From Capsaspora owczarzaki ATCC 30864 (lineage: Eukaryota; Opisthokonta; Filasterea): DNA of 64,000 nt. The stretch is from the NCBI RefSeq assembly GCF_000151315.2, contig NW_011887301.1, positions 62,001 to 126,000 of the forward strand, given 5' to 3'. The notes beneath the pieces were generated by a model, which searched no databases, was not told the origin of the DNA, and saw only the letters and a list, made by a program, of their open reading frames with translations. Below, one piece after another: positions 1 through 11,313 of the stretch; the first letter of the stretch is position 1, and each line of letters starts with the position of its first letter. The position numbers and the translations under genes were made by a program.

Positions 1-3000
1 AAGTTCTGGGAGACGCTGTTCGACGCCAAGTCCAAGTTGATTCTCACGGACAAGCTGATTGCCGCCACTCCCGACAAGGACTTGGCAGCAGAGGTGGATC
101 TGGCTGCCCAGCTGCTCCGTGCTCACGAAGCTCGCTTGAATGAGGCGGATGCCACTGCCCTCAGCCTTGCTGTTGTTCAGCTCCTCGGCGCCTCCAGCTG
201 GTCTGTCCGCAAGCATGCGCGCGAGCTCTTCTCGGCCGTGCTCTCGTTTGTCAACGCCAAGGCCACCCTGACGCGCCTGTTGGACGCACTGCGCGTGAGC
301 GCCTTCAAGTTCGCGGGACTCCCCACCGTCTTCTCCAACGCCCTGTTCACTGTCACCGCGCTGTCCGCGACTGCCTCAGGTGCTGACAAGGAAGCCGCGG
401 CGCTCGGGTCGCTCATGCTCGCCCATCACCCCACCTTGCCAGTCGTCTCTGCCGCCCACCCGTCCGTGTGGATTTCCATCCTTACCCGCAACAAGGTCGA
501 CGCCGCCGAGTTTGTCGTGCCGCGCGTTGAGCGCTTGCTCGATCTTGTCCAGGGCCCCGAGGGCTTGGGCAACGCCGACGCTGCGACCCAACAGGCCGCC
601 TCCCGCGCTCTTGCCTCGCTCATTCGCATCAGCCCGAATCCAGTCCTCTCTGCGCTCATTCGTCGCATCACGTCTGGCGCCGACAGCGCTCTCGTTGCCG
701 GCGTGGGTGAGGAGGACGTTGCCATCTGGAAGACTCCCGAAGGCACCCTGCACAACCGCGACCTCATCAAGGAGGCGACCGAGAACGCCGCCTCAACCTC
801 GGGTCTGTCCAAGACGGCCGCCTGGGATGCCAAGGTCAAGGCTGAGATTGCGGCCAAGAAGGCTGCCGCCTCTGGCCAAGCCGGTGCTCCCAAGGTCGAG
901 CTGTCCAAAAAGCAGCAAGAAATGGTGGCCAAGCAACTGCAAGCCGAGTCCGAGACTCGCGCCAAGGTGAACTGCGTCTCGACCTCTGTCTCCACTGCGC
1001 TGACCCTCGCCCGCACCATGATCCACACTTGCAGCCCACGCACCACGAGTGGTCTGCTTCCAGTCCTGGAGGTCCACGAGCATTTGCCGGCCATTGTCTC
1101 CACACTGCTGCCGCTCTTTTCCTCGCCACTCGTTTCAGAGGAAGCCGTCACCACCTTCCTGACGCTTGAGGAGCCCCTCCATGTGCAAGCCCAGCTGCCC
1201 TTGCCTGCTCATGCGCACGCTGATGCCACCGCCCACGTTGCTGGCCGGCTAAGTCGCGTCGCCCGCTCTCTGCTCTACGCCACGCTGCGCAGCATCCAGC
1301 CTCGCGTGTACGCGCCACTGCCGCAAGCTTGGACCCAGGAGCCCCTCGCCCATCTGGTTGCTCGCGTCGTTGGCCGCATTTCCGTGTTTGTCGACGCTCG
1401 ACTGCTCCCTGCCGGCGAGTTTGCCATCTGCTTGCCCTTGCTGCGATCGGTTCTGCTCGACCCCAAGGCCACCCTCCAGCTGGCGCACCAGGCCTTCCGC
1501 GCCGCAGCGCTCCACGTCGATCTGGGCAACCAGCGCGAGCTGCCTCGCTTGGATTTGATCAAGCTGCTTCTCGTGGTGATTGTTCGCCACAACCGCCTCG
1601 AAAAGGAGGCTTCTGGCGCGCTGGTCAAGCTGGCGCAGTCCATGGGCGACTCTGCCACCCCCGTCGAAGTCCAGGCGCTCCTCGACGCCGTTCTCTCGGC
1701 CTCTCCCACCGTCCGCGAGTCCTCCCTCGAAGCTCTGGCCCATGTCCCCATCAACAAGGACTCGGCGCCCGCGCTCGTCCTCATCTGGCTCGCGCAGTCG
1801 GACTCGGAGGAGAAGAACATGGGCTTTGCCAAGCACCTGTGGGACTCGCGTCATCTGCAGCTCCAACCTGCGCACTGCGATCTCTTTGTTGACAGTGTTC
1901 TGAGCAGCGAAGAGCATGTGCGCGTTGCCGCCGCCCGCGCCATTGCCAACGCCGTTGGCCTGTTTGTGGGCTCTGGCAGCGAAAACGCCGTCCCTCGCAT
2001 CACCTCGCGCCTCATTGCGCTGTACGCCGAGTTGCTGCGTGCGCCCGAGCCCGAGCGCGACATGCTCGGCAACCTGGTCAACCGCGAGTGGCAAGAGCCG
2101 TGGTGGTCCCGCAGCGGCATTGCGCTGGCGCTCGCCGCCATGTCGCCGCATTTCGGTGACGCGCAGGTGCTCGAGTTTTTCCAATTCCTCGTCAACGGCG
2201 ACGCCCTCGGTGACTCGTCCGAGGACGTCCGCCAGCGCATGCTCGATGCTGGCCAGACGGCTCTCGACGCCCACGGCAAGCAGCACATTCGCCACATTCT
2301 GCCCGTCTTTGAGCAGTACCTCGATTCCGCCGCGCCGCCGTCCGAAAAGCACGACCGCATCCGCGAATCCGTCGTCGTGCTGTTGGGCTCGCTCGCCCGC
2401 CATCTTGACGCCAGCGACCCAAAGATTCCGCCAATCTTTGCCAAGCTCGTCTCGGCGCTCGAGACGCCCTCGCAGCAAGTGCAGGAGGCCGTTTCCAAGT
2501 GCCTGCCCCCGCTCGTGCCTGCCATTGCTGGCGACATTCAGTCGTACGTCCAGTCCATGCTCCACAGCTTGCTCGAAGGCGAGCGCTACGCCATTCGCCG
2601 TGGTGCGGCCTATGGTCTCGGCGGCATTGTGAAGGGCAAGGGCATTGGCGCTCTCAAGGACTTTAACATTATGCCCACCCTGCAGGACGCCATCCAGGAC
2701 AAGAAGGTGCCGCGCCATCGCGAAGGTGCCCTTCTCGCCTTTGAGATTCTGTGCAACACGCTCGGCCGCCTGTTTGAGCCGTACATTATCCACATTCTGC
2801 CGCACTTGCTCGTTTGCTTTGGCGACGGCAACAAGGACGTCCGCGCCGCCACCCAGGACACGTCCAAGGCCATCATGACCAACCTCAGTGCGTATGGTGT
2901 CAAGCTTGTCCTCCCGTCGCTGCTGAATGCGCTGGAAGACAACGCCTGGCGCACCAAGCAGGGCTCGGTCGAGCTCTTGGGCGCCATGTCGTACTGCGCG

Positions 3001-6000
3001 CCCAAGCAGCTCTCGTCCTGCCTGCCCATGATTGTGCCCAAGCTGACAGAGGTCTTGACCGACTCGCACGCCAAGGTCCAGGAGGCTGGCGAGGACGCCC
3101 TGCGTCTCATCGGCTCTGTCATCCGCAACCCGGAAATCCAGGGCATGGTGCAAAAGCTGCTCGATGCGCTCCGCGACCCCAACGCCAAGACCCAGGCAGC
3201 CCTGTCCACGCTGCTCGAGACTGCCTTTGTGCACTTTATCGACGCCCCGTCCCTCGCGCTCATCATGCCCATTCTGCAGCGCGCCCTCAGGGAACGCGCC
3301 ACCGAGACCAAGAAGATGGCGGCCCAGATTATCGGCAACATGAGCTCGCTCGCAGACCACAAGGATTTGCTCCCCTACCTCTCCAGCCTGCTGCCCGGTC
3401 TCAAGCAAGTCTTGCTCGATCCCATTCCCGAGGTCCGCGGCATTGCTGCGCGCGCTCTCGGCACCCTCGTCAAGGGCATTGGTGAAGACAAGTTTGCCGA
3501 GCTGCTCCCGTGGCTCTTGGACACGATTCGCTCCGAGACCAGCGCCGTCGACCGCGCTGGTGCCGCGCAGGGTCTCAGTGAGGTGCTCGCTGCCCTGGGT
3601 GTTGAGCGCCTTGAGGCCCTCATTCCTGACATTCTCCAGAACGCGACCAGTGGCAAGACTGTGGTGCGCGAAGGCTACCTCATGCTCTTTGTCTTCCTTC
3701 CGGGCACGTTTGGCGAGTCCTTCAAGCCCTTCATCAACACGGTGCTCCCTCCTGTGCTCAAGGGCTTGGCCGACGAGAGCGAGGCTGTGCGCGACGCTGC
3801 GCTCCGTGGCGGTCAGATGATTATCAACTACTTTGCCCAGACCTCCGTCACGCTCTTGCTGCCCGAGCTCGAGCGCGGTCTGTTTGACGACAACTGGCGT
3901 ATTCGTCAGTGCTCCGTTCAGCTTCTCGGTGACTTGCTGTATCGCATCTCTGGTCTGTCTGGCAAGAAGACCACGGTCAGTGATGAAGACGACACGTTCG
4001 GCACCGAAGACGCTCGTCTGGCCATTCTCGCCTCGCTGGGCGAGGAGCGCCGCAACCGCGTGCTTGCTGGCTTGTACATGGCTCGCTCCGACGTTGCGCT
4101 CATCGTCCGCCAGGCTTCGCTGCACGTCTGGAAGACCATCGTGACCAACACGCCTCGCACGCTCCGCGAGGTGCTCACCACGCTCATGACGCTGCTGCTG
4201 GGCTTCCTGGCCAGCAAGAGCTACGACCAGCGCACAGTCGCTGCTCGCACTCTTGGCGATCTCGTGCGCAAGCTCGGCGATCGTGTGCTCCCCGAGATTA
4301 TTCCCATGATTGAGCAAGGCCTCGAGTCCGAAGACTCTGCTCGCCGCCAGGGTGTCTGCGTCGGCTTGAGCGAAATCATGTCGACCACCAGCAAGGATCA
4401 CATCCTGGTCTATGTCGGCCAGCTCATTCCGGCGGTTCGCAAGGCCCTGTGCGACCCGCTCCCCGAGGTGCGCGAGTCTGCCGCCCAGACGTTCGACCAT
4501 CTCTTCCGCGTTGTGGGCAACTCGACCATCGACGACATTGTCCCCGCGCTGCTCGAGTCTCTCCAAGACCCGAACGTGGCGCCTTTCGCCCTGGATGGTT
4601 TGCGCCAAATCATGGCTGTCAAGAGCCACGTTGTGTTGCCCTTCCTCGTGCCCAAGCTGCTCGTTCTGCCCATCACCGCCAGCCACGCGCGTGCGCTCGC
4701 CGCACTGACCTCCGTCGCCGGCTCGGCGCTGAACAAGCATTTGAGCGCCATTCTGCCAGCGCTGCTGGACGCCATCTGCAGCGGTGCTTCGTCCGATTCG
4801 ATGCACGACATTGAGGACGCCGCCAAGGCGCTTGTGCTCGGCGTCGACAACGAGGCTGGTATGCGCCTCCTCGTCGCCGACCTGCTGGACGCCCTCAAGC
4901 ACCCGCAACAGGCTTCGCGTCGCCTTGCCGCGGCCAACCTCCTGCTCGCGCTTTGCGACGAGTCCGAGTTTGACTGGTCGCCCCACCTCACGCCCATCAT
5001 GGATGCGCTGCTCCGCCGCTTTGTCGACGCCGACGACCGCGTCGTGCTCGCCGCATGGAATGCCCTCGCTGCCGCGACCAAGAGCATTGACAAGGACGAG
5101 ATGACGCAGCACATTCCGAACGTGCGCCGCACCATCAAGCACATGACGGAGAACGGCGTTGGCGGGCCCGTGTCCCAGGTCAAGGGCTTTGCCGTGCAAA
5201 AGGGCATTGGCTCCATCCTCCCCATGTTCCTGCACGGACTCATCTACGGCTCTCCCGAAACCAAGGAGCAGGCTGCTGCCGGCCTTGGTGACCTCATCCG
5301 CCTGACCGACCCTGCCGCGCTCAAGCCGTACGTCATCCAGATCACCGGCCCGCTGATTCGCGTTGTGGGCGACAAGTTCTCGTGGCAAGTCAAGGCTGCC
5401 ATCTTGGACACGCTCACGCTTCTCATCGCGCGCGTTGGCATCATGCTCAAGCCGTTCCTGCCGCAGCTGCAGACGACCTTTATCAAGGCTCTGCACGACC
5501 CTACCAAGGTGGTGCGTGTCCGCGCTTCGAACGCTCTCACGCAGTTGATTTCCCTGCACACGCGCGTTGATCCTCTGCTCATCGAGCTGCACACAAACGT
5601 CAAGGCTGTGTCTGGCACGGTGCAAGAGTCCATGCTCCGAGCGCTGTTTGGCGCCATCTCGCAAGCCGGCGCCAGCATGGGAGAGCCGGTCAAGAAGACT
5701 CTGCTCGACACCATGTTCCCCTTGCTGGGCGACAACGACGACTCGGTCCGCTTTGCCGCTGCCCAGGTTATTGGCGCCGTGTCCAAGTTCCTGAACGACG
5801 ACGAGTTTGAGGCCTACTCCCGCCCGCTGCTGCAGGACAACGCCAGCGCCGACGACGACTGGCTGCGACGACATGGTCTTGCCGTCACCCTTTCTGCAAT
5901 CCTGCGCGAGGGTGCCGAGCGCGTCTTTGGTCTTGGCCATGGCGACGCTGCCATCAGCGAGTCCATTCGCCAGCTGCACGATGACAAGGTTCCCATTTCC

Positions 6001-6555
6001 ACCGCTGCCGTCCACTCGATTGCTGCCATCCTGCAGCACTTTGCCGCCATCAACCAAAGCGTCGTGCCTGCTGGTTTGATCGAGGCTCTCGGCCTCGCGC
6101 TGAAGCAGGGCTCGAGCGACGTCAAGTTGGTCGCCATCCGCGCCGTCAAGGTTCTCGCCAAGACGCCCAGCACGCGCGGCTCTGTCGCCAACCAGGTCAA
6201 GATCCTCGTCCCTCCCATGGTCGATGCTGTTCGTGAGAAGAACACTGCCGTGCGCCTGGCTGCCGAGAGTGCTCTCATCTACCTCATTGATGCCAAGAAC
6301 GGCGAGGAGAAGATGATGGTGAGTGTCGTGTCTGTTGTTGGTTGTTTGGTGTTATCGTTGATCTTTATTGACTCGTGGTATTTTGCTTGCTTGTTTGTTC
6401 CACAGAGCGTTGCCAAGCTCCTGTCCACGGATCACTCGCGTGCGCTGATCGACTACACTCGTCGCGTGCTGATTCCGCGCGCTCAAGGCTCTGCCGAGAG
6501 CGATGACGACGATTCCCTGAAGCCTTTCTCGGATGAAATCACCTCGAACGAGTAA
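1..6555 (+). CDS. GCN1: GCN1, activator of the eIF2-alpha kinase GCN2 (5' end outside window)
   Basis: GCN1 is a giant HEAT-repeat protein that binds stalled or collided ribosomes and passes the uncharged-tRNA signal to the kinase GCN2. The frame is open from base 1, so the start lies upstream; about 2155 residues are encoded here against roughly 2670 in the yeast and human proteins, so some 500 N-terminal residues are missing. HEAT repeats run through nearly the whole chain. The middle (about 2600-3500) has the eEF3-like HEAT block, with the segment DNAWRTKQGSVELLG typical of the family; the part after about 4900 corresponds to the GCN2 RWD-binding region. Exons are 1-6318 and 6406-6555. The 87-base intron 6319-6405 (GTGAGT...CACAG) is phase 0 and stop-free, so it reads through as 29 extra codons if not removed. 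The stop is TAA at 6553. Family assignment is secure. Confidence 0.95.
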   Translation, partial: KFWETLFDAKSKLILTDKLIAATPDKDLAAEVDLAAQLLRAHEARLNEADATALSLAVVQLLGASSWSVRKHARELFSAVLSFVNAKATLTRLLDALRVSAFKFAGLPTVFSNALFTVTALSATASGADKEAAALGSLMLAHHPTLPVVSAAHPSVWISILTRNKVDAAEFVVPRVERLLDLVQGPEGLGNADAATQQAASRALASLIRISPNPVLSALIRRITSGADSALVAGVGEEDVAIWKTPEGTLHNRDLIKEATENAASTSGLSKTAAWDAKVKAEIAAKKAAASGQAGAPKVELSKKQQEMVAKQLQAESETRAKVNCVSTSVSTALTLARTMIHTCSPRTTSGLLPVLEVHEHLPAIVSTLLPLFSSPLVSEEAVTTFLTLEEPLHVQAQLPLPAHAHADATAHVAGRLSRVARSLLYATLRSIQPRVYAPLPQAWTQEPLAHLVARVVGRISVFVDARLLPAGEFAICLPLLRSVLLDPKATLQLAHQAFRAAALHVDLGNQRELPRLDLIKLLLVVIVRHNRLEKEASGALVKLAQSMGDSATPVEVQALLDAVLSASPTVRESSLEALAHVPINKDSAPALVLIWLAQSDSEEKNMGFAKHLWDSRHLQLQPAHCDLFVDSVLSSEEHVRVAAARAIANAVGLFVGSGSENAVPRITSRLIALYAELLRAPEPERDMLGNLVNREWQEPWWSRSGIALALAAMSPHFGDAQVLEFFQFLVNGDALGDSSEDVRQRMLDAGQTALDAHGKQHIRHILPVFEQYLDSAAPPSEKHDRIRESVVVLLGSLARHLDASDPKIPPIFAKLVSALETPSQQVQEAVSKCLPPLVPAIAGDIQSYVQSMLHSLLEGERYAIRRGAAYGLGGIVKGKGIGALKDFNIMPTLQDAIQDKKVPRHREGALLAFEILCNTLGRLFEPYIIHILPHLLVCFGDGNKDVRAATQDTSKAIMTNLSAYGVKLVLPSLLNALEDNAWRTKQGSVELLGAMSYCAPKQLSSCLPMIVPKLTEVLTDSHAKVQEAGEDALRLIGSVIRNPEIQGMVQKLLDALRDPNAKTQAALSTLLETAFVHFIDAPSLALIMPILQRALRERATETKKMAAQIIGNMSSLADHKDLLPYLSSLLPGLKQVLLDPIPEVRGIAARALGTLVKGIGEDKFAELLPWLLDTIRSETSAVDRAGAAQGLSEVLAALGVERLEALIPDILQNATSGKTVVREGYLMLFVFLPGTFGESFKPFINTVLPPVLKGLADESEAVRDAALRGGQMIINYFAQTSVTLLLPELERGLFDDNWRIRQCSVQLLGDLLYRISGLSGKKTTVSDEDDTFGTEDARLAILASLGEERRNRVLAGLYMARSDVALIVRQASLHVWKTIVTNTPRTLREVLTTLMTLLLGFLASKSYDQRTVAARTLGDLVRKLGDRVLPEIIPMIEQGLESEDSARRQGVCVGLSEIMSTTSKDHILVYVGQLIPAVRKALCDPLPEVRESAAQTFDHLFRVVGNSTIDDIVPALLESLQDPNVAPFALDGLRQIMAVKSHVVLPFLVPKLLVLPITASHARALAALTSVAGSALNKHLSAILPALLDAICSGASSDSMHDIEDAAKALVLGVDNEAGMRLLVADLLDALKHPQQASRRLAAANLLLALCDESEFDWSPHLTPIMDALLRRFVDADDRVVLAAWNALAAATKSIDKDEMTQHIPNVRRTIKHMTENGVGGPVSQVKGFAVQKGIGSILPMFLHGLIYGSPETKEQAAAGLGDLIRLTDPAALKPYVIQITGPLIRVVGDKFSWQVKAAILDTLTLLIARVGIMLKPFLPQLQTTFIKALHDPTKVVRVRASNALTQLISLHTRVDPLLIELHTNVKAVSGTVQESMLRALFGAISQAGASMGEPVKKTLLDTMFPLLGDNDDSVRFAAAQVIGAVSKFLNDDEFEAYSRPLLQDNASADDDWLRRHGLAVTLSAILREGAERVFGLGHGDAAISESIRQLHDDKVPISTAAVHSIAAILQHFAAINQSVVPAGLIEALGLALKQGSSDVKLVAIRAVKVLAKTPSTRGSVANQVKILVPPMVDAVREKNTAVRLAAESALIYLIDAKNGEEKMMVSVVSVVGCLVLSLIFIDSWYFACLFVPQSVAKLLSTDHSRALIDYTRRVLIPRAQGSAESDDDDSLKPFSDEITSNE

Positions 6556-7504
6556 AAGAATGCGGTTTTTGTTTGTTTGTTTGTTTCAGTTCCTTGGTCC
6601 TTTGTCCCTTTTTTCCCCTTAAGCCCTCTCTGTTTGTTTTGTTCCTTTTGCTTGTTTTCTTTGACATGGTGAGTTTGTTTGGGGTTTTCTCGACCTTTGT
6701 CTTTTGGTTTGTGATGTTTGCTGTACATTATCAAAATGAATCAAATTTTGCTGCTTGTTCTTGTTTCTTGTTTCTTCTTTTTCCCCCTGCTTACTCTGTT
6801 CGTCCCATCCCCCTTGTTCCTTCTATCCATTCACCTGCACCATCCCCTTCGAGCGGAAACAGCAAACCCAAAAAGTTTCAGTCTTTTTGTCCCATTCATT
6901 CGTCTACGCAAAAGGTACTTGCTCATTGTTCCCCCCACATGTCCATCGCCCATCCCACCACCTCGGGCTCAGTTTTGATGTGCGAGGCACCGTTGCAAGG
7001 GGTTGCTGGACGGATGGCGGGCCACGGCGCTCCAAGCTGGAGACCCATTGGCAAATACGTGTGTGTGTGTGGTGCGTCTGGACTGCCGCTTGGCTTGGAG
7101 CTTCCTCCCGGGCTATCGGCTCGCCTCCACCTCCCTCGCGTGTGCTGTGGCCCATAGAATCCAGTTCAGTGAGCGGCGGCGACATAGCCCGGCAGCACGC
7201 TCCACCACGCTCGTTCGCCATCCAGAAGGCCTTCCTTCTTTCTACTTTTTTTTTCTTTTTTTTTTTCTCTTCCTTCGATCGGTTTTTCCTTCACTTATGA
7301 CTTGTTTTTCAAAGCAACATCAATGATTAAGATTTTCATGCTTTTGTCTCATTGTTGGATCACTTTTGTGAAACTTCACTCTTTTCCTTCACTTTTTTTT
7401 TTTCTCTTCTTTTTCCTTTGTTTCAGTCAAAATCTCAATTCAGTTCGTTCACTTTGGATTTCAACATTGCGTTGCGTTGCATTTGTATTTAGGTTTTTGC
7501 TGAG
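6556..7504. other. Intergenic, GCN1 3' side and PHF12-like 5' side
   Basis: This 949-base interval is T-rich with GTTT repeats just after the GCN1 stop and long T/C runs before the next ATG (about 7245-7275 and 7375-7430). No coding segment with recognisable protein content was found on either strand. It probably holds the GCN1 3' UTR and the promoter and 5' UTR of the next gene. Confidence 0.6.
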
Positions 7505-10500
7505 ATGGCGGACGCTGCTTCGATCGGGAGTGAAGCGGAAGCACCTCAACGGACTGAATCTCAGTCAAACAGACCTGAGCTTGAGCTCCTCCTTCCGGGG
7601 GGTCCAGTTGGCCAAGTGCCTGCGTTCGATCTGTTCTCGGCTGCAAGTCAATCCAGCGACTCTGCTGCACTGACTGACGCTGCGGCTGATGCTGATGCGG
7701 CTGATGCTGGGTCGGCCGTCCCAATGGACACTTCCACAGCAGCAGCAGCGGCAACAAGCGAGCCAAAGCAAGAGCCAGAGCCAGAGCCAAGCACAACCGA
7801 CGACGCAGCCACTACGACGACGACGACGACGACGGATGCCGAGGTCCAGCCCTTCACCGCTGCTGCGACAGCCATGGCGACGTCGCCAACGGGTCGTGCG
7901 CCATCTGCACGGGCGGCCGCTCGCGCACAGGCTGCTGCTGCTGCTGCTGCTGCCGCCGCTGCTGCTACTACGACTACTGCTGCCACTTCTTCGAACGATG
8001 ACGATGCCGCTGCCGCCGACGACGCGGATGAGCAGGAAGACATGGACGAGGGCGACACAACAAGCAACAGGGCCGACCGCTCGTGGCGATCATCAGCCTC
8101 GCGTCGTCGCAGAGGTGCCAATTCCAATGCACCAGCTGCTGCTACTACTACTACTACTGCTGCTGCCGCTGTTTCTCGTCAGCGTGGCCGCGCTAGCCCT
8201 GCTGCTGCAGCAGCTTCGGACGCACCGGCGGCTGCACCTGCCGCAGAGTCCGCCGTCCCCTCTGCAGAGTCTGCAGCTCCTGTCGACCCCGCCGAAGGCA
8301 CACCTACCAATGCCTCAACTGGTGCATCCAATACCGAAGAAACGGGCCCGGAAGGCGACAGCGAGTCCACGACCACCACCGCCGATGCCGTCGCGACCAA
8401 GAAACCTCGCAAACGCCGTACCCGTGATCCGATCGCTGCGCAGGCTTTGCTGAACTCTCAAAACGAGGGCAACGAAGAGGACTGGCGACTGCGACCACGA
8501 GCGGCCGCTGTGCGGGCAGCGGTTGTGACGAGCGCAATGACAGCGTCGAGCTCTATGTCCGAAGCTGCGCTCAATGCTGCAGCTCTAGCGAATGCCTCTG
8601 CTGCCACAACTGCTTCTTCTTCTTCTTCTTCTTCTGCTGGACCCAGTGGTGGTTCGGCAGCTCTGCAGGTTGCAGCTTCGGCAGTATCGGCGGCTGGCCT
8701 GCGAGAGTTTCCGACCGAGGAATCCTTCCAAGAATTTGAGGCCCAAGTGCACGGTGAAACATTGAGCAAACTGCCACAGGCGCAGACCGCCAACACGGCT
8801 GCTCGGAATAGAAACACTGCCATCCGCTTTGAATTCGATGAGCCGTTTTCGGCACTCGTCAACGCAAGCACCCGCAACGCCGAGCGCACGGTGGCGGAAG
8901 CCGATGCCGCTGCCAATGGAGGGGGTGCGGCAACTCCCAGCCTCGACCCACACGACCCCCATGCCGAGCGAAAGCGCCGCTTGCAGGCGCAAATGATCTT
9001 GAGCACGCAACACCACGCCGAGCTGGCTGCAGACCTGCCGATCGTTGAACGAGAGCATCCAAATGCCAACGACGAAGTGTGCGAGACGTGCGGGACGGCT
9101 GGCGAGCTCTTGTGCTGCGACAGGTGTCCCTGCGTGTTCCATTTTTATTGCGCCGACCCACCTGCCGATCCGGATTACATGGGGCAAGTGTGGCTCTGCG
9201 GCAAGTGCATCGCGCAAGCAGAGGCATCGCCTCCGCCCAAGGTAGAAAATCGCTTCTTTGGCAGCGCGCTGCGAAGACTCAAATCCCTCCATCCGCAAGC
9301 ATTCGTCCTCGACGCCGAAGTGTACACGTCTGTGGCCAAGCGATCGCGACAGCTGGCTGCCGCTGCTGCACAGGTGTCTGTTGCCAGCGCCAAAGCCACC
9401 ATGCTCAAACGGATCAACCGCATGCTCGACAGCTGCGGTCTTGGTGAAGACGGCATTGAGGACGACGAGGACGAAGCAAGGCTTCAGGACCTGCAAGACG
9501 GAGGCGCCTTGTTTGCGCTGGACATTGATCGGATCAAGAGTATGCCTCCAAAGGAAATTTTCGACGCCAACGCGGCCAACACGTTCTTGGCGGTGAAGAG
9601 CGTGCTTCCCGATCTGATTGTGACCAAAAAGCTCTCGACCCCGCAGCAAGAGGGCGTCAAGAAGGATCCCGGTGCACTCTTTGCGTTTGGCGCCACGTCC
9701 AATGCTGTCACGCACCTCAAAAATTACGTCAATCCCGAGTACGCTGCGCGTCATTCGTCACAGATGTACGACGTCGGCAACGCGACTCCGCAGTACAGGT
9801 ACCAAGACGACGTCGACATTCCCGCGGCGGAACCTGGCGATTTCCTACCTCGCTTTTGCCATGTCTGTTCGCAAGGCCTTTCCGTTGCGCCGCTCATTTT
9901 CTGCGCCGAATGTCCGCTCCTCTATCATCTCGAGTGTCTCGATCCCCCGTTGACGGCAGTGCCCAAGCGCGGCTGGCTCTGCCCGGCACATATGCAGCAT
10001 CCACTGGTAGGGTTTTCGAGTTGTGTTTTTGTTCGTGGTGTTGTAGCGGCTGCTTGTCAACGGAGTGAAAAGGTCTTTTTAGGTTTTTTGGTGATTGTGC
10101 TTCTCTCACTGTGCTTGAATTTTTGCAGAACGAGACCGAAAGCTTCACCGAGCGACAGTTCCAGCTCATGCTGTCGCAGCTCGTGCCGCAAAGTGCGTCC
10201 AAGATCAACTTTATCTCACGTGTCCGTCAAGACCGAGCGTTTTTGCGACGTGCAGAAGTAAAGCGACAGCAAGTTCTTGAGAGCGAGCCGGCTTGTACCT
10301 ATAATGATGTGTGCTCACAACGTCGCTGGCTGGTTTGACTACAGGCGCTCTCTCAACCGTTTGCAATGTTAAACACCCTGGATCCGAGTTTGGTTCGATT
10401 CCTGGCTTGGGAGCGATTGTGCCAGCTGGGCGAGCAAGCCCGAGCGTCCGCTGGCACCGCAAGCACCTCGACAATTCCTGTGAATGGTGATGCGCATGTC

Positions 10501-11105
10501 GAACCTGATTCTGCTGCAGAGACGACACATTCGTCCTCGCGAAAGCGTCGTGCCGACAACAGCGCCAGCGACAAGGACGCCACCCATGTGTCCAAGAAGT
10601 TGCGAGTGGACGATAGCAGCGATGATACCGCCGCTTCAGAAGCTGCCCCGTCTGTGATGATTGGTCGTGTTGTCGACGACAAGGACGCTTCGATTCGTTA
10701 TGATATTGGTCCGAATGGCATGGCGGATGTCGGCGGTTGGGATGGTTAGTTTTTTCCTTGATGTTTTTTTCCTTCTTTTCTTTCGATCTGCGATGACGGA
10801 GATCTTGAATCTGCGCTCACTCTTGTGCTGGATTTTGAAACTCTCTCACTCTGGTAGCTGAACGGAACGAAGGCTTGACAAGGTTTTGCGTTTTCCATGA
10901 CGCAGAACAGGACGTTTTCCGCGTGGTATCTTGCAACTTTTCCAACGCTCAGGCCGATCGAGTGCTGGTGGACGGCGCACCTGCTGACGCGGAGGCGTGT
11001 GGTGCCATCCTGCGCCCTCGCAGCCAGATTGTCGTTGGCTCGCGGAAATTCACCTTCCAATTGTTGCCTTCATCTTCTTCGGCTGATGTTGTCGTGGGAT
11101 CTTGA
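7505..11105 (+). CDS. PHF12: PHF12-like PHD-PHD-FHA chromatin protein
   Basis: In animals PHF12 (Pf1) links SIN3/HDAC and MRG15 complexes to chromatin; a nuclear corepressor role here is inferred. Exons are 7505-10006, 10129-10257, 10345-10744 and 10858-11105, giving about 1092 residues. The first ~320 residues are low complexity (Ala, Thr, Ser, acidic) with poly-Ala and poly-Thr runs. PHD finger 1 (about residues 522-570) begins EVCETCGTAGELLCCDRCPC and ends WLCGKC; PHD finger 2 (about 782-830) has FCHVCSQG...FCAECPLLYHLECLDPPL and ends GWLCP. The last exon gives RFCVFHDAEQDVFRVV...VLVDG...VVGSRKFTFQL, matching the C-terminal FHA domain of PHF12 in order and position. Both PHD fingers have their C4HC3 ligands. 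The two-PHD plus C-terminal FHA order is what separates PHF12 from other PHD proteins. The ATG at 7505 is the first in frame and follows a T-rich leader. Confidence 0.85.
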
Positions 11106-11313
11106 GGTTCGTCGAATTCCTATCTGGAGCTGTGAATTGGTTGGACCGTCTTGGATCACGGCAAATGGAATCTCCCGGTTGTTTTTGCTTGGATTGTATT
11201 ACTCTTTAGTGTCTGTGCGTTTCTTTCGTGTTCTTCTTGTTTCACATATCATTACAACACAAGGCTTGCTCAAAAAAACATGTCAAAGTTGTGTTTGTCC
11301 AGCGCATTCAGAT

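Noticed and set aside
1249-6057. 1602-codon open frame antisense to GCN1
   Set aside because: It is the stop-poor shadow of a GC-rich coding strand; its Gln/Arg/Gly-rich translation has no domain, while the sense strand is a clear GCN1.
6718-7326. Several short open frames between GCN1 and PHF12
   Set aside because: Phe/Leu/Ser-rich translations of T-rich UTR and promoter sequence with no domain, start context or splice support.
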